From Piper betle (taxonomy: Eukaryota; Streptophyta; Magnoliopsida; Piperales; Piperaceae): a DNA stretch of 64,000 nucleotides. Of the stretch, positions 10,234-22,514 are shown piece after piece. A program made the translations under genes and the position numbers. The DNA lies in the NCBI GenBank assembly GCA_033002965.1, contig JAURVB010014120.1:1-64000 (forward strand), written 5' to 3'. The notes under the pieces are model-generated. The model saw only the letters and a program-made list of their open reading frames with translations. It was not told the origin of the DNA and ran no database searches. Every line of letters begins with the position of its first letter. Positions within the stretch are counted from its first letter, which is position 1.

Positions 10234-13204
10234 TGTAAAACCCATGATTCGAGTCAGGGTTTTATATTCAGAACCGGTCGGGTCGACCGTTATTTTTTTC
10301 GAGTTGAGTCAGTTTCAGGACACGTGTACCGAGCCGATGCCAGTCGCGTGTATGAGCTATGAGGGTCATGCGTACCCAAGTATATGATGATAACGTCATG
10401 AACACAGCAGAACAGAATGAGTTATCAGATATATGAGAGTATGCCAGTCATTTTTTTTATTTTTATATATAGTGGATCGTAGAATTAGTATTAGGCCGTT
10501 TACCGCGTTAGGACGCGTTCGGGCAGTTTGGGTGGGTTGATAGTTCTAGAGCATATCATTATAATGTTTTTGGTGTTTGTTTGATTTTACGGGATTTTTC
10601 CCGATTTTTATGAATTTTTTTAGGATTTAATACGAGTTAGTTATTATACTTGACTCGAGCCGGAGACGAGTCAAGTATTATTTACGAGTTTGCCACCCAA
10701 TCTTTTCTCCACCCCGACCTTTTCTCCCCCACGCCCAAACCCTCGCCCGCGCCGCCCCTGTTCGCGCGCCACCGCCGCCACGGCCGGCGCCGCCTGGCCG
10801 TCGACCGACGCCGCCCAGCTCGGCGACGACGTCGCCGTGCCGCCCCGACCAGGCCCGGCCACCATCGGGCCGCCGCGACGCCGGAATCGCCACGCCTAGC
10901 GCCGCCGCTGCGTTTGCGCTCGCGTCGCCGATTCCTGCCGCCGGCGACCGTCGCCGCCGTCGATCCAGTGGTCGCCTCAGCACCGCCGACCACCCAGCGA
11001 CCTTCCCCGACCGGAACGGAGGCCATCGCCGCCGTGGCCGGCCGGATCTAGCGACCCACCGCCGTCGGCCCTGTTTTATGCCATTTTCCGGCGAGCCGCC
11101 ACCTCCGTTGGCCGCGTCGACCTCGTAGATGAGTCGGGCTCGCCGAGCCGGTTCCGAGGGTACCCAACATGACCCCTTTCCGACTAGTAGACGCCGCCGG
11201 CAATTGTCGCCGGAAAACCACCGGAAGTCGCCGGAAAACCGCCAGCAGCTGCCGGAAAACCGCCGGAAAATCGGAATTTCTGGAATTCGCCGGAATTCAC
11301 CGGATCTTCCGTGGGGCTCACCCAGTGGAGCCCGATCGAGCTTCGGACGCCGATGAGCGCCGAATTTGAGCTCCGAGACGCGCGACGGAACCCTAGCCGT
11401 CGCCGATTGTCGACGACGTGAGGTATAATTACCTCCGATTGATTTATTTAAAATTGATGATAATTGTTAGCATAGCATGCTAGGGTTGATTAATTATTAT
11501 GATGAATGTTAAGATTATGAATGAAGTAAACATGTGCATGATGTGATTAACAGGGTATGAAGGTTAAATGAGCTAATGAAGTAAAGTAAATTTGAGTATG
11601 ATAATCGAGTACAACGTAACGTAGGAAATATAATGAAATAGGTGTTAATAGGATAAGTTGGAATTATTTTTATATTTATAATTGTTGATTGTTATGGTTG
11701 ATGTTTGTATTGTGGTGTGATGGTCATGTCGGATTTGATGCATCATTTAGTTAGCGGGCGTTAGTATTTAGTTTTGATGTGTAGGTACGGAGTAGGAGCT
11801 CGCCGCCTAGGCGCGATGACACGCTTGGAGCTTCTACCAGGTCCGTTTAGGACTCGTCTTGTTTTACGCTCTTCTATTGTATGTTTGATTTATTATCTGC
11901 AGGACGGGTTAAGTGGCGTTTTATCGGATCCCACTTAACTCGGGCCATTTAATCGAATATTTTCCGGATTAATAACCCCTCGAGGATGAGATCCCTCGAG
12001 GTTGATTTCGAAAACAAGATCCACCACAAGTTGCCTTCGGGCCTATTATATGAACTCCCTACCCAGGCCTATATATATATAGTTTTATCGTGTTTTCTGT
12101 GAGACGAGAGATGGAGAAACCGACTGCACGTACCATGCAGAGGATGCCGTGACAGTCAAAGCGGGCTCTGGATTAGTGCCAGCGGACTGTTCCATTCCCG
12201 AGGGATCCTGACAACTCCGCGTTTGAGTTCCTCACACCCGGAGAACGTGGAGGTTTACGGGTACTGTTTAGTACAGCGCATGTCCGGACTTGTGGTTCAA
12301 AGGGTACTAAAGGCGACTGCCTGAGAGTACTCGGCCTTCGTGCTCAAGGCCAGGAGAAATATGGAGGTAAGGAGAGGGCTTAGGATAAAGTTTCACGAGA
12401 AGTACTGAAAAAGAAGTGCTGAGAGCAGCACAGTACCAGCAGCAGTAAGTTCGGGATGCTACCGGGTCTGCAGCCCAGTGGCTCCTCAGTAGTGCCCTTC
12501 AGAGTGTTCTTGAGGAAGTATGATGTTTTCTTTCATATGAGAGTTTGCTCTCATAGCCAGCTTGTTATAGTTATTTTATTTTCCGGACCAGTAACACTTG
12601 TTACTGACGTGTTTTCTATACTATATGTAGGTGATAATCACGAGTTGGAGGAGCCAGCTTGGACGGAGGAGCAATGAGGTCTTGTACACACACATGTTAG
12701 ATTTCTGAATGTTTAATTTTGTGTTATTATGTTATTATATTGTGAATGACATGATTCAAATGCATGATGACATGATAGAATGTGAAATGATCAGAGTAGC
12801 GCAGCTAAAGTGTGATGGGTTAGGACCCAAAGTTCAGAGAATGATGAATATAATAGATTAGAAGTATGTGTGAATGCTATCGTTGCTATACGTATATATG
12901 TTTGAATATACGTATTTTGACAGGGTGGCCCCTAATTGCATTTTTAGGGGAAATTCTGTCCCTTTTATTTTATAATTTTTACTAATTTTGATTGTAATTG
13001 TGTTGGTGTGAAGTTTAGGTTGCATGTCATCCATGTAGTATCATGTTAGGGTTTTATGCATTTATCCATGCATGACAAGTCGTATCTACATCTTAAGACG
13101 CCGAGATTGGATCCGTATGAGTTAGGTTCGGGTTAGCCAACCTAACCGGGGCTGGTAACATGACGGTTCGGTTCACGAGTGTGAACCGGATTTGGGGTGT
13201 TACA
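10234..13204 (+). mobile_element. Family-A solo LTR (A), complete, nested in Athila pol
   Basis: 2971 bases running TGTAAAACCC...GGTGTTACA, with exact target duplications CCCAT at 10229-10233 and 13205-13209. It is the best reference copy of family A. In order: AT-rich start, dyad module GACTCGAGCCGGAGACGAGTC near 10652, GC-rich block (10690-11430) full of proline/arginine-rich shadow frames, then an AT/GC-mixed 3' half. No internal domain, primer-binding site or polypurine tract is present, so it is the product of LTR-LTR recombination. Ty3/gypsy (Del/Tekay-like) origin is inferred from the TGT...GTTACA ends. Confidence 0.92.
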
Positions 13205-15966
13205 CCCATGCTCAGTCCTAATTTCAATTGCACCATGTGGAAAAACTGTTTGCACAATGTAAGGACCAGACCATCTTGATTTCAATTTTCCTTTGAAAAT
13301 TTTCAACCTTGAATCATATAACAATACTTTTTGTCCAGGAGAAAATGGTTTAGAAACAATTCTTTGATCATGCCATGCTTTGGATTTCTCCTTATAGATT
13401 TTGGCATTTTCATAAGAAGCTCTCCTAATTTCTTCTAATTCAATAAGTTGTTGTAGTCTCATTTTTCCACATGCTTCCAAGTCAAAGTTTAATTCCTTAA
13501 TGGCCCAAAAAGCTTTATGTTCTAATTCTAGGGGAAGATGACAAGCCTTTCCAAACACTAATCGATAAGGAGACATGCCGATTGGTGTCTTGAAAGCTGT
13601 TCTATAAGCCCATAAAGCATCATCTAACCGAATAGACCAATCTTTTCTATTACCTTTTACTACCTTTTCTAGAATCTTAAGAATCTCTCGATTGGATACT
13701 TCAGCCTGACCGTTAGTTTGTGGATGGTAAGCGGTAGCAACCTTATGTTTCACTCCATACTTGGCCAATAAAGCTTCAAATTGCCTATTGCAAAAGTGAG
13801 ATCCTCCATCACTAATGATTGCTCGAGGTGTACCAAATCTGGTAAATATATTCTTCTTTAAAAACTTAACCACCACCTTGGCATCATTTGAAGGTAAGGC
13901 CACTGCTTCAACCCATTTAGAAACATAATCTACAGCTAAAAGAATATAAATGTTAGAGTTTGATGGAGGAAAAGGACCCATAAAATCTATACCCCATACA
14001 TCAAATAATTCCACTTCAAGAATAGAGTTGAGAGGCATTTCATTTTTCCTTGACAAATTTCCAGCCCTTTGACAGCGATCACATCTCTCAATAAAATGTC
14101 TTGCATCTTTAAATAGTGTAGGCCAAAATAATCCTGATTGGAGAACTTTCATCGCTGTCCTAGTACTTCCAAAGTGCCCGCCGTAATCTGTTGAGTGACA
14201 ATGATGAAGTATGGACTCCATTTCATCTTCTGGTACACATCTTCTTATCATTCCATCAGCACATTGCTTGAAGAGAAGAGGGTCATCCCAAAAGTATGAC
14301 TTAGCCTCATGAAGAAATCGTTTCTTTTGTTGAAAGTTCAAGTCCGGTGGCATCTTCCCACTCACCAAGTAATTTGCTAAATCAGCAAACCATGGGACAA
14401 CACTACTTTCAATGACCAATATATTTTCATCAGGGAAAATCTCATTCACAGGTGGATCATCCTTAACATTGTGTGCTTGGCTCAACCGAGAAAGGTGGTC
14501 TGCTACAACATTCTCACTTCCTTTCTTGTCTTTAATCTCCACATCAAATTCCTGCAATAAAAGAACCCAACGGATTAGCCTAGGTTTGCAATCCTTCTTA
14601 GACAAAAGGTATTTTAGCGCAGCATGATCGGTATATACAATAACCTTTGAACTCAGCAAATATGATCTAAACTTATCAACAGCATGCACTACTGCTAACA
14701 ATTCCTTTTCAGTTGTAGTATAATTGCGTTGTGTATCATTCAATGTCTTACTAATATAATAGATAACATAGAAAAAGGTGCCCTTCCTTTGGCCTAAAAC
14801 AACACCTATTGCATGGTCACTGGCATCACACATTAATTCAAAAGGTTGTGACCAATCCGGTGCAATCATAATGGGAGCTGAAATCAATTTATGTTTCAAA
14901 GTCTCAAAAGCTTTCAAACATGCATCATCAAAATAAAAAATTGCATCTTTTTCTAGTAAAGCACATAAAGGTTTTGAGATTTGAGAAAAATCCTTTATAA
15001 AACGTCTGTAGAATCCCGCATGTCCTAAAAAACTTCTAATTTCTTTCACCGATGTAGGAGGTGGGAGCTTTTCTATAGCTACAACTTTTGCCTTGTCTAC
15101 TTCAAGTCCTTGGCATGAAACTTTATGTCCCAAAACTATTCCTTCCTGTACCATAAAATGACATTTTTCCCAATTAAGAACAAGATTAGTATCTTGACAA
15201 CGTTTAAGAACACAAGATAAAATAGATAAGCATTCATCAAACATCTCTCCAAAAATAGTAAAGTCATCCATAAATACTTCTAGGCCATGTTCAATCATAT
15301 CAGTAAAAATGGCCATCATGCATCTTTGAAATGTAGCGGGAGCATTACACAAGCCAAAGGGCATTCGCCGAAAAGCAAAAGTGCCATAAGGACAAGTGAA
15401 CGTCGTTTTCTCTTGATCCTCGGGTGCAATGGTAATCTGATTGTAACCTGAATATCCATCAAGAAAACAATAGTAAGCATTCCCAGCTAATCTATCAAGC
15501 ATTTGATCAATAAAAGGAAGAGGAAAGTGATCTTTTTTTGTAGCCTTGTTGAGCTTCCTATAGTCCATGCACACACGCCATCCCGTGATGGCTCTTGTAG
15601 AAATTAGTTCGTCTCTCTCATTCTTTACCACAGTTATACCTCCTTTCTTTGGTACACATTGTATTGGACTTACCCAAGTACTATCAGCAATGGGATATAT
15701 CACACCAGCATCCAACCACTTAATAATTTCCTTCTTGACCACTTCTTTCATGTTGGGATTGAGTCGTCGTTGATGCTCTACAGTTGGACTGCATCCATCC
15801 ACTAAGTTGATTCTATGCATACAAAAGGATGGATCGATGCCTTTTATATCTGCTATAGTCCAAGCAATAGCTGACATGTGATCCTTTAGTATTCTAATCA
15901 GCTTCTCTTCCTGCAACATAGTTAGCTCTGAAGAAATAATAACAGGAAGAGTGTCATTAGGCCCTA
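13205..15966 (-). pseudogene. pol: Athila-like pol: reverse transcriptase, RNase H, integrase (disrupted)
   Basis: This frame encodes the replication enzymes of the element. Counting from the first methionine at 15,919, reverse transcriptase occupies about residues 80-270, with FMDD catalytic motif near 216. RNase H lies about 360-480 ([25 protein letters not shown]). Integrase has an HHCC zinc finger near 570-615 ([16 protein letters not shown]) and a DDE core with GIDFMGPF near 643, IISDGG near 703 and QAEVSNRE near 739. All catalytic residues look intact. The frame is broken twice: upstream, a one-base loss in a T run (about 15966-15970) puts it out of phase with gag-protease; downstream the nested solo LTR cuts the integrase tail at 13205. 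Past 13205 the frame reads into LTR sequence and is meaningless. Confidence 0.95.
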
Positions 15967-18507
15967 AAAAGTATACTTGAGATGTTTTGGAAGTTGTTTT
16001 AACTCCAAAATAGGTGGTACTTCAACTGATGGCAGCAATTTGTGGAATGGTAGATCTAAAGGTTCCACAACTCTAAATCTTCTAGGCAAGATCGGTTGCG
16101 AATCTAATACTTTAACCATTTCTTCCACATCAATATCTTCTTCACAAAGAGAATTTATGGCTTTATGTAATGAATCACTCAACTGATCCCCTTTGTACAT
16201 TATTTTATCACTTAGTTCAATTCTAGAACAATCATATGTTGCATCTGGGCAATTCATGGATTTAAAAATGTTGTATGTGACATAATCGTTGTTTACCCTA
16301 AGCGTAAGTTTTCCGGCGGCTACGTCGATCAGTGTTCTCCCCGTTGCCAAGAAACCTCTCCCGACAATGAGTGGTATATCATCATTCCTTCCTTCCATTT
16401 CAAGCACTACAAAATCTGCAGGAAAGATAAACTTGTCAACCTTTATTAAAACATCATCAATGACTCCTTTAGGATATACCAATGATCGGTCAGCCAACTG
16501 AAGTGTGATGTTGGTAGGAGCAATATCCTTGATTCCTAACCTTTTGAAAACAGAAAACGGCATAAGATTAATGCTAGAACCTAAGTCACATAAAGCATTA
16601 CAATGAACATTTCCTCCAATTGAACATGGAATCACAAATTTTCCCGGGTCTTTTATCTTAGGAGGTAGTTTTCTTTGGAGGACAGCACTACATTCCTCTG
16701 TCATGGCTACAACTTCATTGTCATATACTCTCCTTTTCTTTGCTAGAATATCCTTCAAGTATTTTACATAACTAGGCATCTGTTCAAGTGCTTCAGCAAA
16801 AGGTATGTTAATTTGTAATTTCTTAAATATATCTAGAAATTTTTTGAAATATTTTTCATCACTTTGTTTCCTCAATCTAGAAGGAAATGGTACCTTTTCC
16901 TCGACCTCATCTATAAGTACTTCATCTTTTTCTTTCCCTTTGCTTCCGAGTAAGCTAACCAATGTATTGGGTTCACGTTTGTTGCTTGGCTTATCATCTT
17001 GTCCCCTAACTTCATTGGGTTGAGCTGGTTCTTGTAAAGTAATACCACTCCGGGTTGTTATAGCTTTGCAATGCTCTTGACCATCATTCCTTGGTTGTTC
17101 TGGTTGGCTAGGAAGTACACCCTTGGGTCGCTCACTAGGTTCCTTGTTTAATTGCACCATAACTTGTTGCATAAACTGTTGTTGTTGTTGTTGCTGATTC
17201 TGCATGAATTGTTGCATAGTTTGTTGCATGGAATTGAACATTTGGATCAAATCCGGTTGTTGTGGTTGTTGCTGAAAAGAGAGTGAAGGAGGTCGAGAAT
17301 GTTGTGATGGTGGTGGATTAGTGGGAACAGCAGCCGGTTGTGGAGAATTATTCCATGAAAAGTTGGGGTTATTGCGCCAGCCCGCATTGTAGGTGTTGGA
17401 ATAGGGATTGTTGTTCTTATTAAAGTTGCCTACATAGTTAACTTGATCTGTTGTACATTGACCTGTAGAATGTCCTTGTCCACACCATTCACACCTTGGC
17501 TCCACAGCCTTAACATGTCCCTGCATATTAAGATTTTGAACTTGATTAGTTAAAGCACTGACCTGAGCAGATAAAGCAGTAAGTGCATCTAATTCTAAAA
17601 CTCCGGTAGTCCTCCTTGGATGCCTTTCTTGTGTGGCATGATGGTTGCTAGGAACCATTAATTCTAGCAATTGGAAAGCTTCATGTGGGCTCTTCCTAAG
17701 AAATGATCCATTGGCCGCCGCATCAACTATGTTCTTTGTTTGCCCCAACAACCCGTTATAGAAAGTTTGGAGTTGCATCCATCTTTCTATACCATGGTTG
17801 GGACACTTTTTTAACAATTCTTTATATCTTTCCCATGCCTCAAAGAGAGACTCACCATCAAACTGCAAAAAAGATAAAATTTCATTACGTAATTTAGCAG
17901 TTTTAGAAGGTGGAAAATATTTTAACAAAAATTTTTCAGATAATTCATCCCAAGTGGTTATTGAATCTAATGATGACAACCATTCTTTCGCACTTCCTAT
18001 TAATGAGAATGGAAATAAGCGAAGGCGGAGAGCGTCATCAGAGACACCAGGTTGCTTATACATATCACAAACTGATAGGAAATCCATGATATGCCTATTA
18101 GGATTTTCAGTAGGCAATCCACTAAATTGTCCTATGGTTTGTAACATGTTAAATAAAACTGGCTTAAGCTCGAAGTGGGTCGCATTCACCGGTGGTGCAA
18201 TAATACTAGGTTGTAACCCTCTTGCAAGAGGTACAACCCAATCTTGGATTGCCCTATTGTCATCATTAGCTACTGCTACAATCGGTGGAAGTGGAGGCAT
18301 TTGTTGTTGTTGTGGGTCCATGGCTTCTTCTTCTATGGCTTCTTGTGCTCTTCTTCCAGCGGCACGCAAATTTCTCAAAGTCCTTTCAATCTCTGGATCA
18401 TAAGAAAACAAGGGTGACCGCACTAATCGATGCATAAACAAATGGTAACAAATAAATGATAGCAAGGAAGAAGACAATGATATAGTTTTTTTTTTTAAAT
18501 CAGACAC
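15964..18507 (-). CDS. gag: Athila-like gag-protease
   Basis: The open frame has 847 codons. The gag domain lies at about residues 110-290 and includes the [19 protein letters not shown] segment typical of retrotransposon gag. A zinc knuckle CX2CX3HX4C ([13 protein letters not shown]) is near residue 337. A glutamine-rich stretch spans about 405-450, and an aspartic protease with active-site motif [10 protein letters not shown] is near 640. Gag packages element RNA and protease cuts the polyprotein. The first in-frame ATG is at 18507, about 65 bases after the primer-binding site; the conserved part begins at [10 protein letters not shown] near residue 36, so an ATG close to this one is likely used. 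The stop at 15964 comes from a one-base loss; relatives read straight through into pol. Confidence 0.93.
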   Translation of the reverse strand: MSDLKKKTISLSSSLLSFICYHLFMHRLVRSPLFSYDPEIERTLRNLRAAGRRAQEAIEEEAMDPQQQQMPPLPPIVAVANDDNRAIQDWVVPLARGLQPSIIAPPVNATHFELKPVLFNMLQTIGQFSGLPTENPNRHIMDFLSVCDMYKQPGVSDDALRLRLFPFSLIGSAKEWLSSLDSITTWDELSEKFLLKYFPPSKTAKLRNEILSFLQFDGESLFEAWERYKELLKKCPNHGIERWMQLQTFYNGLLGQTKNIVDAAANGSFLRKSPHEAFQLLELMVPSNHHATQERHPRRTTGVLELDALTALSAQVSALTNQVQNLNMQGHVKAVEPRCEWCGQGHSTGQCTTDQVNYVGNFNKNNNPYSNTYNAGWRNNPNFSWNNSPQPAAVPTNPPPSQHSRPPSLSFQQQPQQPDLIQMFNSMQQTMQQFMQNQQQQQQQFMQQVMVQLNKEPSERPKGVLPSQPEQPRNDGQEHCKAITTRSGITLQEPAQPNEVRGQDDKPSNKREPNTLVSLLGSKGKEKDEVLIDEVEEKVPFPSRLRKQSDEKYFKKFLDIFKKLQINIPFAEALEQMPSYVKYLKDILAKKRRVYDNEVVAMTEECSAVLQRKLPPKIKDPGKFVIPCSIGGNVHCNALCDLGSSINLMPFSVFKRLGIKDIAPTNITLQLADRSLVYPKGVIDDVLIKVDKFIFPADFVVLEMEGRNDDIPLIVGRGFLATGRTLIDVAAGKLTLRVNNDYVTYNIFKSMNCPDATYDCSRIELSDKIMYKGDQLSDSLHKAINSLCEEDIDVEEMVKVLDSQPILPRRFRVVEPLDLPFHKLLPSVEVPPILELKQLPKHLKYTF

Positions 18508-18573
18508 TAAAATCTAAAAAGAAAAGAAAAACACTCAAAATTCTAATCCTAAATTAATTAAGAAAATTCGATC

Positions 18574-18591
18574 TCCCCGGCAACGGCGCCA
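18574..18591 (-). other. Primer-binding site for tRNA-Asp
   Basis: Minus-strand TGGCGCCGTTGCCGGGGA lies six bases after the 5' LTR. It complements the 3' end of plant tRNA-Asp and is the usual Athila primer site. Confidence 0.92.
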
Positions 18592-18597
18592 AAAACT

Positions 18598-19771
18598 TGT
18601 TAGACTAATTTTAATAACATGCAAGTGTACATGGTCGAAACAAGTAATATAATGATAAATTCGAGTATCGTCCCACAGGGAGATGAATTTCCTTATAATT
18701 AATTAAAGAAAATAAAATTAAGAACAAAACAAAAATAATTAACTTAACTAAATCTAAGTAATAACTTTAAATTAAAAGAGAAGTTAAAATTATAAAACTC
18801 GTTCTAGAGTCGAATTTCCCTTAACATGAATTTAATCTTCATCAAATCTTACTCTTATCTTTTATTCCCTCAGATTGTCGATCTAGGATAATTATATGAC
18901 ATGGTGGCTCCCGCTCCTTCATGCTTCTATTATTTTGCCTCAATTTCTACCTCCCGGTGATAATTGATTAATCAACAAAATAACGCATTAAGAATTGCCT
19001 TACAATCGCATACGGTGTTGTGTATCTTCCGACCACAACGACAAACAAGTCAAAAGACTCGTCGTATGATGAATTATCAATGACTAATCTAATTAATTTC
19101 TCCCGAAATCTAATTAAACCTCATGATCTAAGAAATAGGTGATCAATCTATTCTTAGCATTAAGAATATGATAATTCAAACAATCCGATTGAATAAAAGA
19201 GTAAAAGCTTGAAATAAATTCAATTAAATCATGTTAAGTTCCATTCTTCTCTAGAACGAAATATAAAGACTACTCCATAATAAAAATAGAAAACAATATA
19301 AAGAAAACAATATAAAGAAGAAACTAACTTTTATTACGAAAGAGAAAGAAATTACAAAAACTAAAACTACTACTTCTACTACACTCTGAAGCCAAGAGAT
19401 GAGATATGATCAACAACAAATGACCACCCCTTTATATAGAAGTGGAGATACAAGAATTCGAAGAGGGTGTTCACAAATCGACGTAATCTAATTAATTATA
19501 ATGTCCCTTTAAGTTTCCAACTGTTCGACTCCATTGAACACCATGACATTGTAGCCATTGGGTGGCGCCAAGTGTCATGACCAATCAAATCCAAAGCTTA
19601 ATTTATTCATCTTTTTCTGCATTAAAACATCAAAGTTAAGCATATATAATAAAATATTAATTAACTAAAATAATAAAGTAAAATATTACTTAATTAATAA
19701 TGTTTATACCCGAGAAGTACAAAATCATATTAAAAACTTGGGTAAATATTGTATATTTTAAACACTTAACA
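18598..19771 (-). repeat. Athila-like 5' LTR
   Basis: 1174 bases; plus-strand TGTTAGACTAATTTT...AACACTTAACA. It pairs with 7454-8612. On the minus strand it begins TGTTAAGTG and ends CTAACA, giving proper TG...CA termini. Confidence 0.95.
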
Positions 19772-19861
19772 GTGGTCCCCCAATTCATTTTGAGGTTAGT
19801 CATGGTCTCCCGGTTCATTCTGAGATTAGAAAATTGTCTCCCAGCTCAATCTGACATTAGG
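19772..19861 (-). repeat. F2 minisatellite, right part after the Athila insertion
   Basis: Three more units of the 29-bp repeat (CCCAATTCATTTTGAGGTTAG and relatives) begin with the GTGGT target duplication. They prove that the Athila element landed inside the array. Confidence 0.9.
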
Positions 19862-20234
19862 TGCCGACAAAGGCTGCCAATTTGGAAAAATGATACACAA
19901 TTTCATATAATTATACCAATTTGGGAAAATACAACATTTTAAATAATTATACACACACACATAGTAACACACATAGTAATTTTAAAGGTGCGGCCCCGTG
20001 TCAGACTGAGTCAATTCTTTTACCCCGATTGCATTACAGCGCGTGGTGGTCGAATCTGGGCAGGCCGAGCAGGGCTGCCAAAAGGGAAAGTACAACATTT
20101 CAAATGATTATACAGACCTAGATATTTCAAGCTCACAGTTGCGACCAACGATCCTAATTTGATGCCAGATCAAAACTCAAGCACAACCAAGATGGTTGTG
20201 CTAGCAGCAGCATGCAACTCACTTGTGTAGACAT

Positions 20235-22514
20235 TTTCATTTATAGAGAATTCTAATCTATTGTATAAATCATTCTGAATCTTAGGTCTCAACCCACTTG
20301 TGCATTCTTTTCACATTTCACATCAAATTCTGGGTTTTGACCACTTGTTTTACATATTTAATATCTAAATATATTTACTAAAACATATATATTAACATGT
20401 CATCATTAGAAATTTTGCTATTGAAATAGATATCATATCACATCATATTATCATATCTTGCATTTCATCACATCATTCTGATTATAATGACATCATAAAC
20501 AAAGTACTAAACATTCTATCGTCTGACATGTTGTGCAAGAGACATCACTGCTTCTCCGTCTAAGCTAGCACATCTAACTCATGATCATCACATACATATA
20601 TTATAAAAACAAGACAGTAACAAGTGTTATTGGTCCAAAATATAATTATATCAAACTGGCTATGAGAGCTAACTCTCATGTGAAGAAAAATATTTTTATA
20701 TACTTCGCATGAACACTCCTAAGGGCATCTACTAAGGAGCCCCCAGGTTGCAAATGCGGTAGCATCCCGAACTGACTGGTCTACTGATGCCTCTCTCGGC
20801 ATTTTCTCATTTTATTTTCTATTCCCTTGGGACTACCAGTATATCCTAGGCCCTCTCCTTTCCTCCATAACTCTCCTGGCCTTGAGCACGAAGCTGAATA
20901 CTCTAAGGTAGTCACCTTTAGTACCCTTTGAACCACAAGTCCAAATGTGTGATGTACTTAACAGTACTTGTAAACCTCCACATCCTCCAGGTGTGAAGAA
21001 CTCAAACACGGAGTTGTCACGATCCCTTGGAAATGGAACAACCCTCTCACTAATCCAGAGCCCACTATGACTATCATGTGCACCCACTCATGGTACGTGC
21101 AAGTCAATTTCACCATCTCTCGTCTCACTGAAAACTCAATAAAATATATATATATATATATATATAGGCCTGGAAAGGTATTTATATAATAGGTCTGAAG
21201 GCAACTTGTAGTGGATCTTGTTTTCAATAAATCACCATAGAATAGAACAATAAATCAGGGTGAGTTCTAAACAGACTTGGTAGAAGCTTCGAGCGTGTTC
21301 TCGCACCTAGGCGACGAGCTCCTACTTTATACTTACACATCAACTAAATACTAACGTCCATTCTAATCATGTGATGCATGAATGTGATGAAGAACTATAT
21401 AAATCACAGTCAGTCAAATAAAGAACACAACAAAACATATGCAATCAGATAATACACATGGTTACTAACATAACCTGAGTACTCATAATAACATAGCCCT
21501 AACCATGAAAACCTAAGTCCTAATTACCTCTTTCTCACACACCAACCCGGTAATTGATGCATAATCCCTAGCTGAGACATGAAGGGCAATCCAATTCACA
21601 CAATTACAAACAACTCAAAAATCCTACAATAACTAACTCGCGTATTCACCCTAATTATAATTTAGTTGTTACCACCATTATAAGACCATCTTCACAATCA
21701 TGAAAATTTTAATCTTCAATACTTATCAATATGACTCCATTAACATCTAATTTCAAATCTAGTGTTTCAAATTATACCTCGGTCATTGCATTCTTAGTCA
21801 ACTATAGTAAATAACGCATTAATACAATTCACTTTCAAATTGCATGTATAGCTTTATCAATGTTATTCATGAAAACATTCCTATTCAAAATAACTCACAT
21901 CCAATCATGACATTCAATTATTAAGCAAGTCACACAGTTTATAAAATTAATACCTAATTTCACATTTTCCTCTAATTCTCTATAACACAAATTTTCATCA
22001 ATCAATTATGCAATAACATCCGTGATCATGAAATGAAGCAATCTAAATCAAATCGGTAAGAATGTATACCTAATGTTGGCGCCAAAAGTGGCGACGAAGT
22101 GACAGGGCAACGGTCGCAGCTGCCGTGGCATGGCTGCGGTTTGGCCGAGGGAGGACTCAGCTGGGCTAGGACTGTAACATGTGGCTAGGACGTGACGAGG
22201 CCTGACCAGAGATGCTTCGGTAGGCCTACGACTAGCCGACTGGAACAATGACTGACAGTCGGTGAAAACATCGCAAATTGGTGACTATGCCATGATGTGG
22301 TGCTGTTGTGAGGGATGAAGGGCGAGGAGGAGGATAGCCTAGTGGGGAGGAGACGGCCAGAAGGAGATGACCCTGCCGGAGGGAGCAGGCCAGCGACACA
22401 GCTCACGGCGGCGGTGACTGCGGCTCAAAATAGCCCCGACTAGGGTAGGAGGAAGCCGTGGGAGGGGAGTGAGGGATCTAGTCATGGTAGGAGGTGGTCA
22501 TGTAAGGGAGTTCC
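20235..22514 (-). mobile_element. Family-A LTR (G), minus strand, truncated at both ends
   Basis: From about 20,235 the sequence parallels the A LTR at 4730-6357, sharing CATTTCACATCAAATTCTRG, CAGTAACAAGTGTTATTGG and GAGCTCCTACT. It then continues into the GC-rich block (22070-22510). That block is the reverse complement of 29,250-29,540 in LTR C1, for example GGTGCTGTTGTGAGGGATGA. The 3' terminus (TGTAACACC) is missing on the left and the copy stops at 22,514 where LTR C1 begins. Confidence 0.78.

Larger units (their letters stand above)
7454..19771 (-). mobile_element. Athila/Tat-type Ty3/gypsy LTR retrotransposon, complete outline
   Basis: LTRs lie at 7454-8612 and 18598-19771, with exact 5-bp target duplications GTGGT at 7449-7453 and 19772-19776. 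On the minus strand the order is 5' LTR, tRNA-Asp primer-binding site, gag-protease, reverse transcriptase-RNase H-integrase, a long non-coding spacer, polypurine tract and 3' LTR. Without the nested solo LTR and its extra 5 bp it would be about 9.3 kb. The tRNA-Asp site, the DLGSS protease motif and the long 3' spacer with a second polypurine tract place it in the Athila/Tat group. The two LTRs are very similar by eye, so insertion is fairly recent. It is defective: one frameshift and one disrupting insertion. Confidence 0.95.
6554..20230 (-). mobile_element. Family-F LTR (F2), minus strand, split by the Athila element
   Basis: It starts TGTAACGACC at 6554. Its first part (6554-7453) is interrupted by the Athila-like element 7454-19,771 and resumes at 19,772. 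Segment 19,990-20,160 is the reverse complement of 2,780-2,950 in F1: GTGTCAGACTGAGTCAATT, GTGGTCGAATCTGGG and GTACAACATTTCAAAT are shared with small changes. The LTR 5' half seen in F1 (GC-rich block) is missing, so this copy is truncated near 20,170-20,230. The right limit is approximate. Confidence 0.7.

Noticed and set aside
10650..11369. Several proline/arginine/alanine-rich frames on both strands
   Set aside because: They overlap in many registers of the GC-rich block of a solo LTR and recur as unrelated peptides in other LTR copies; composition, not coding.
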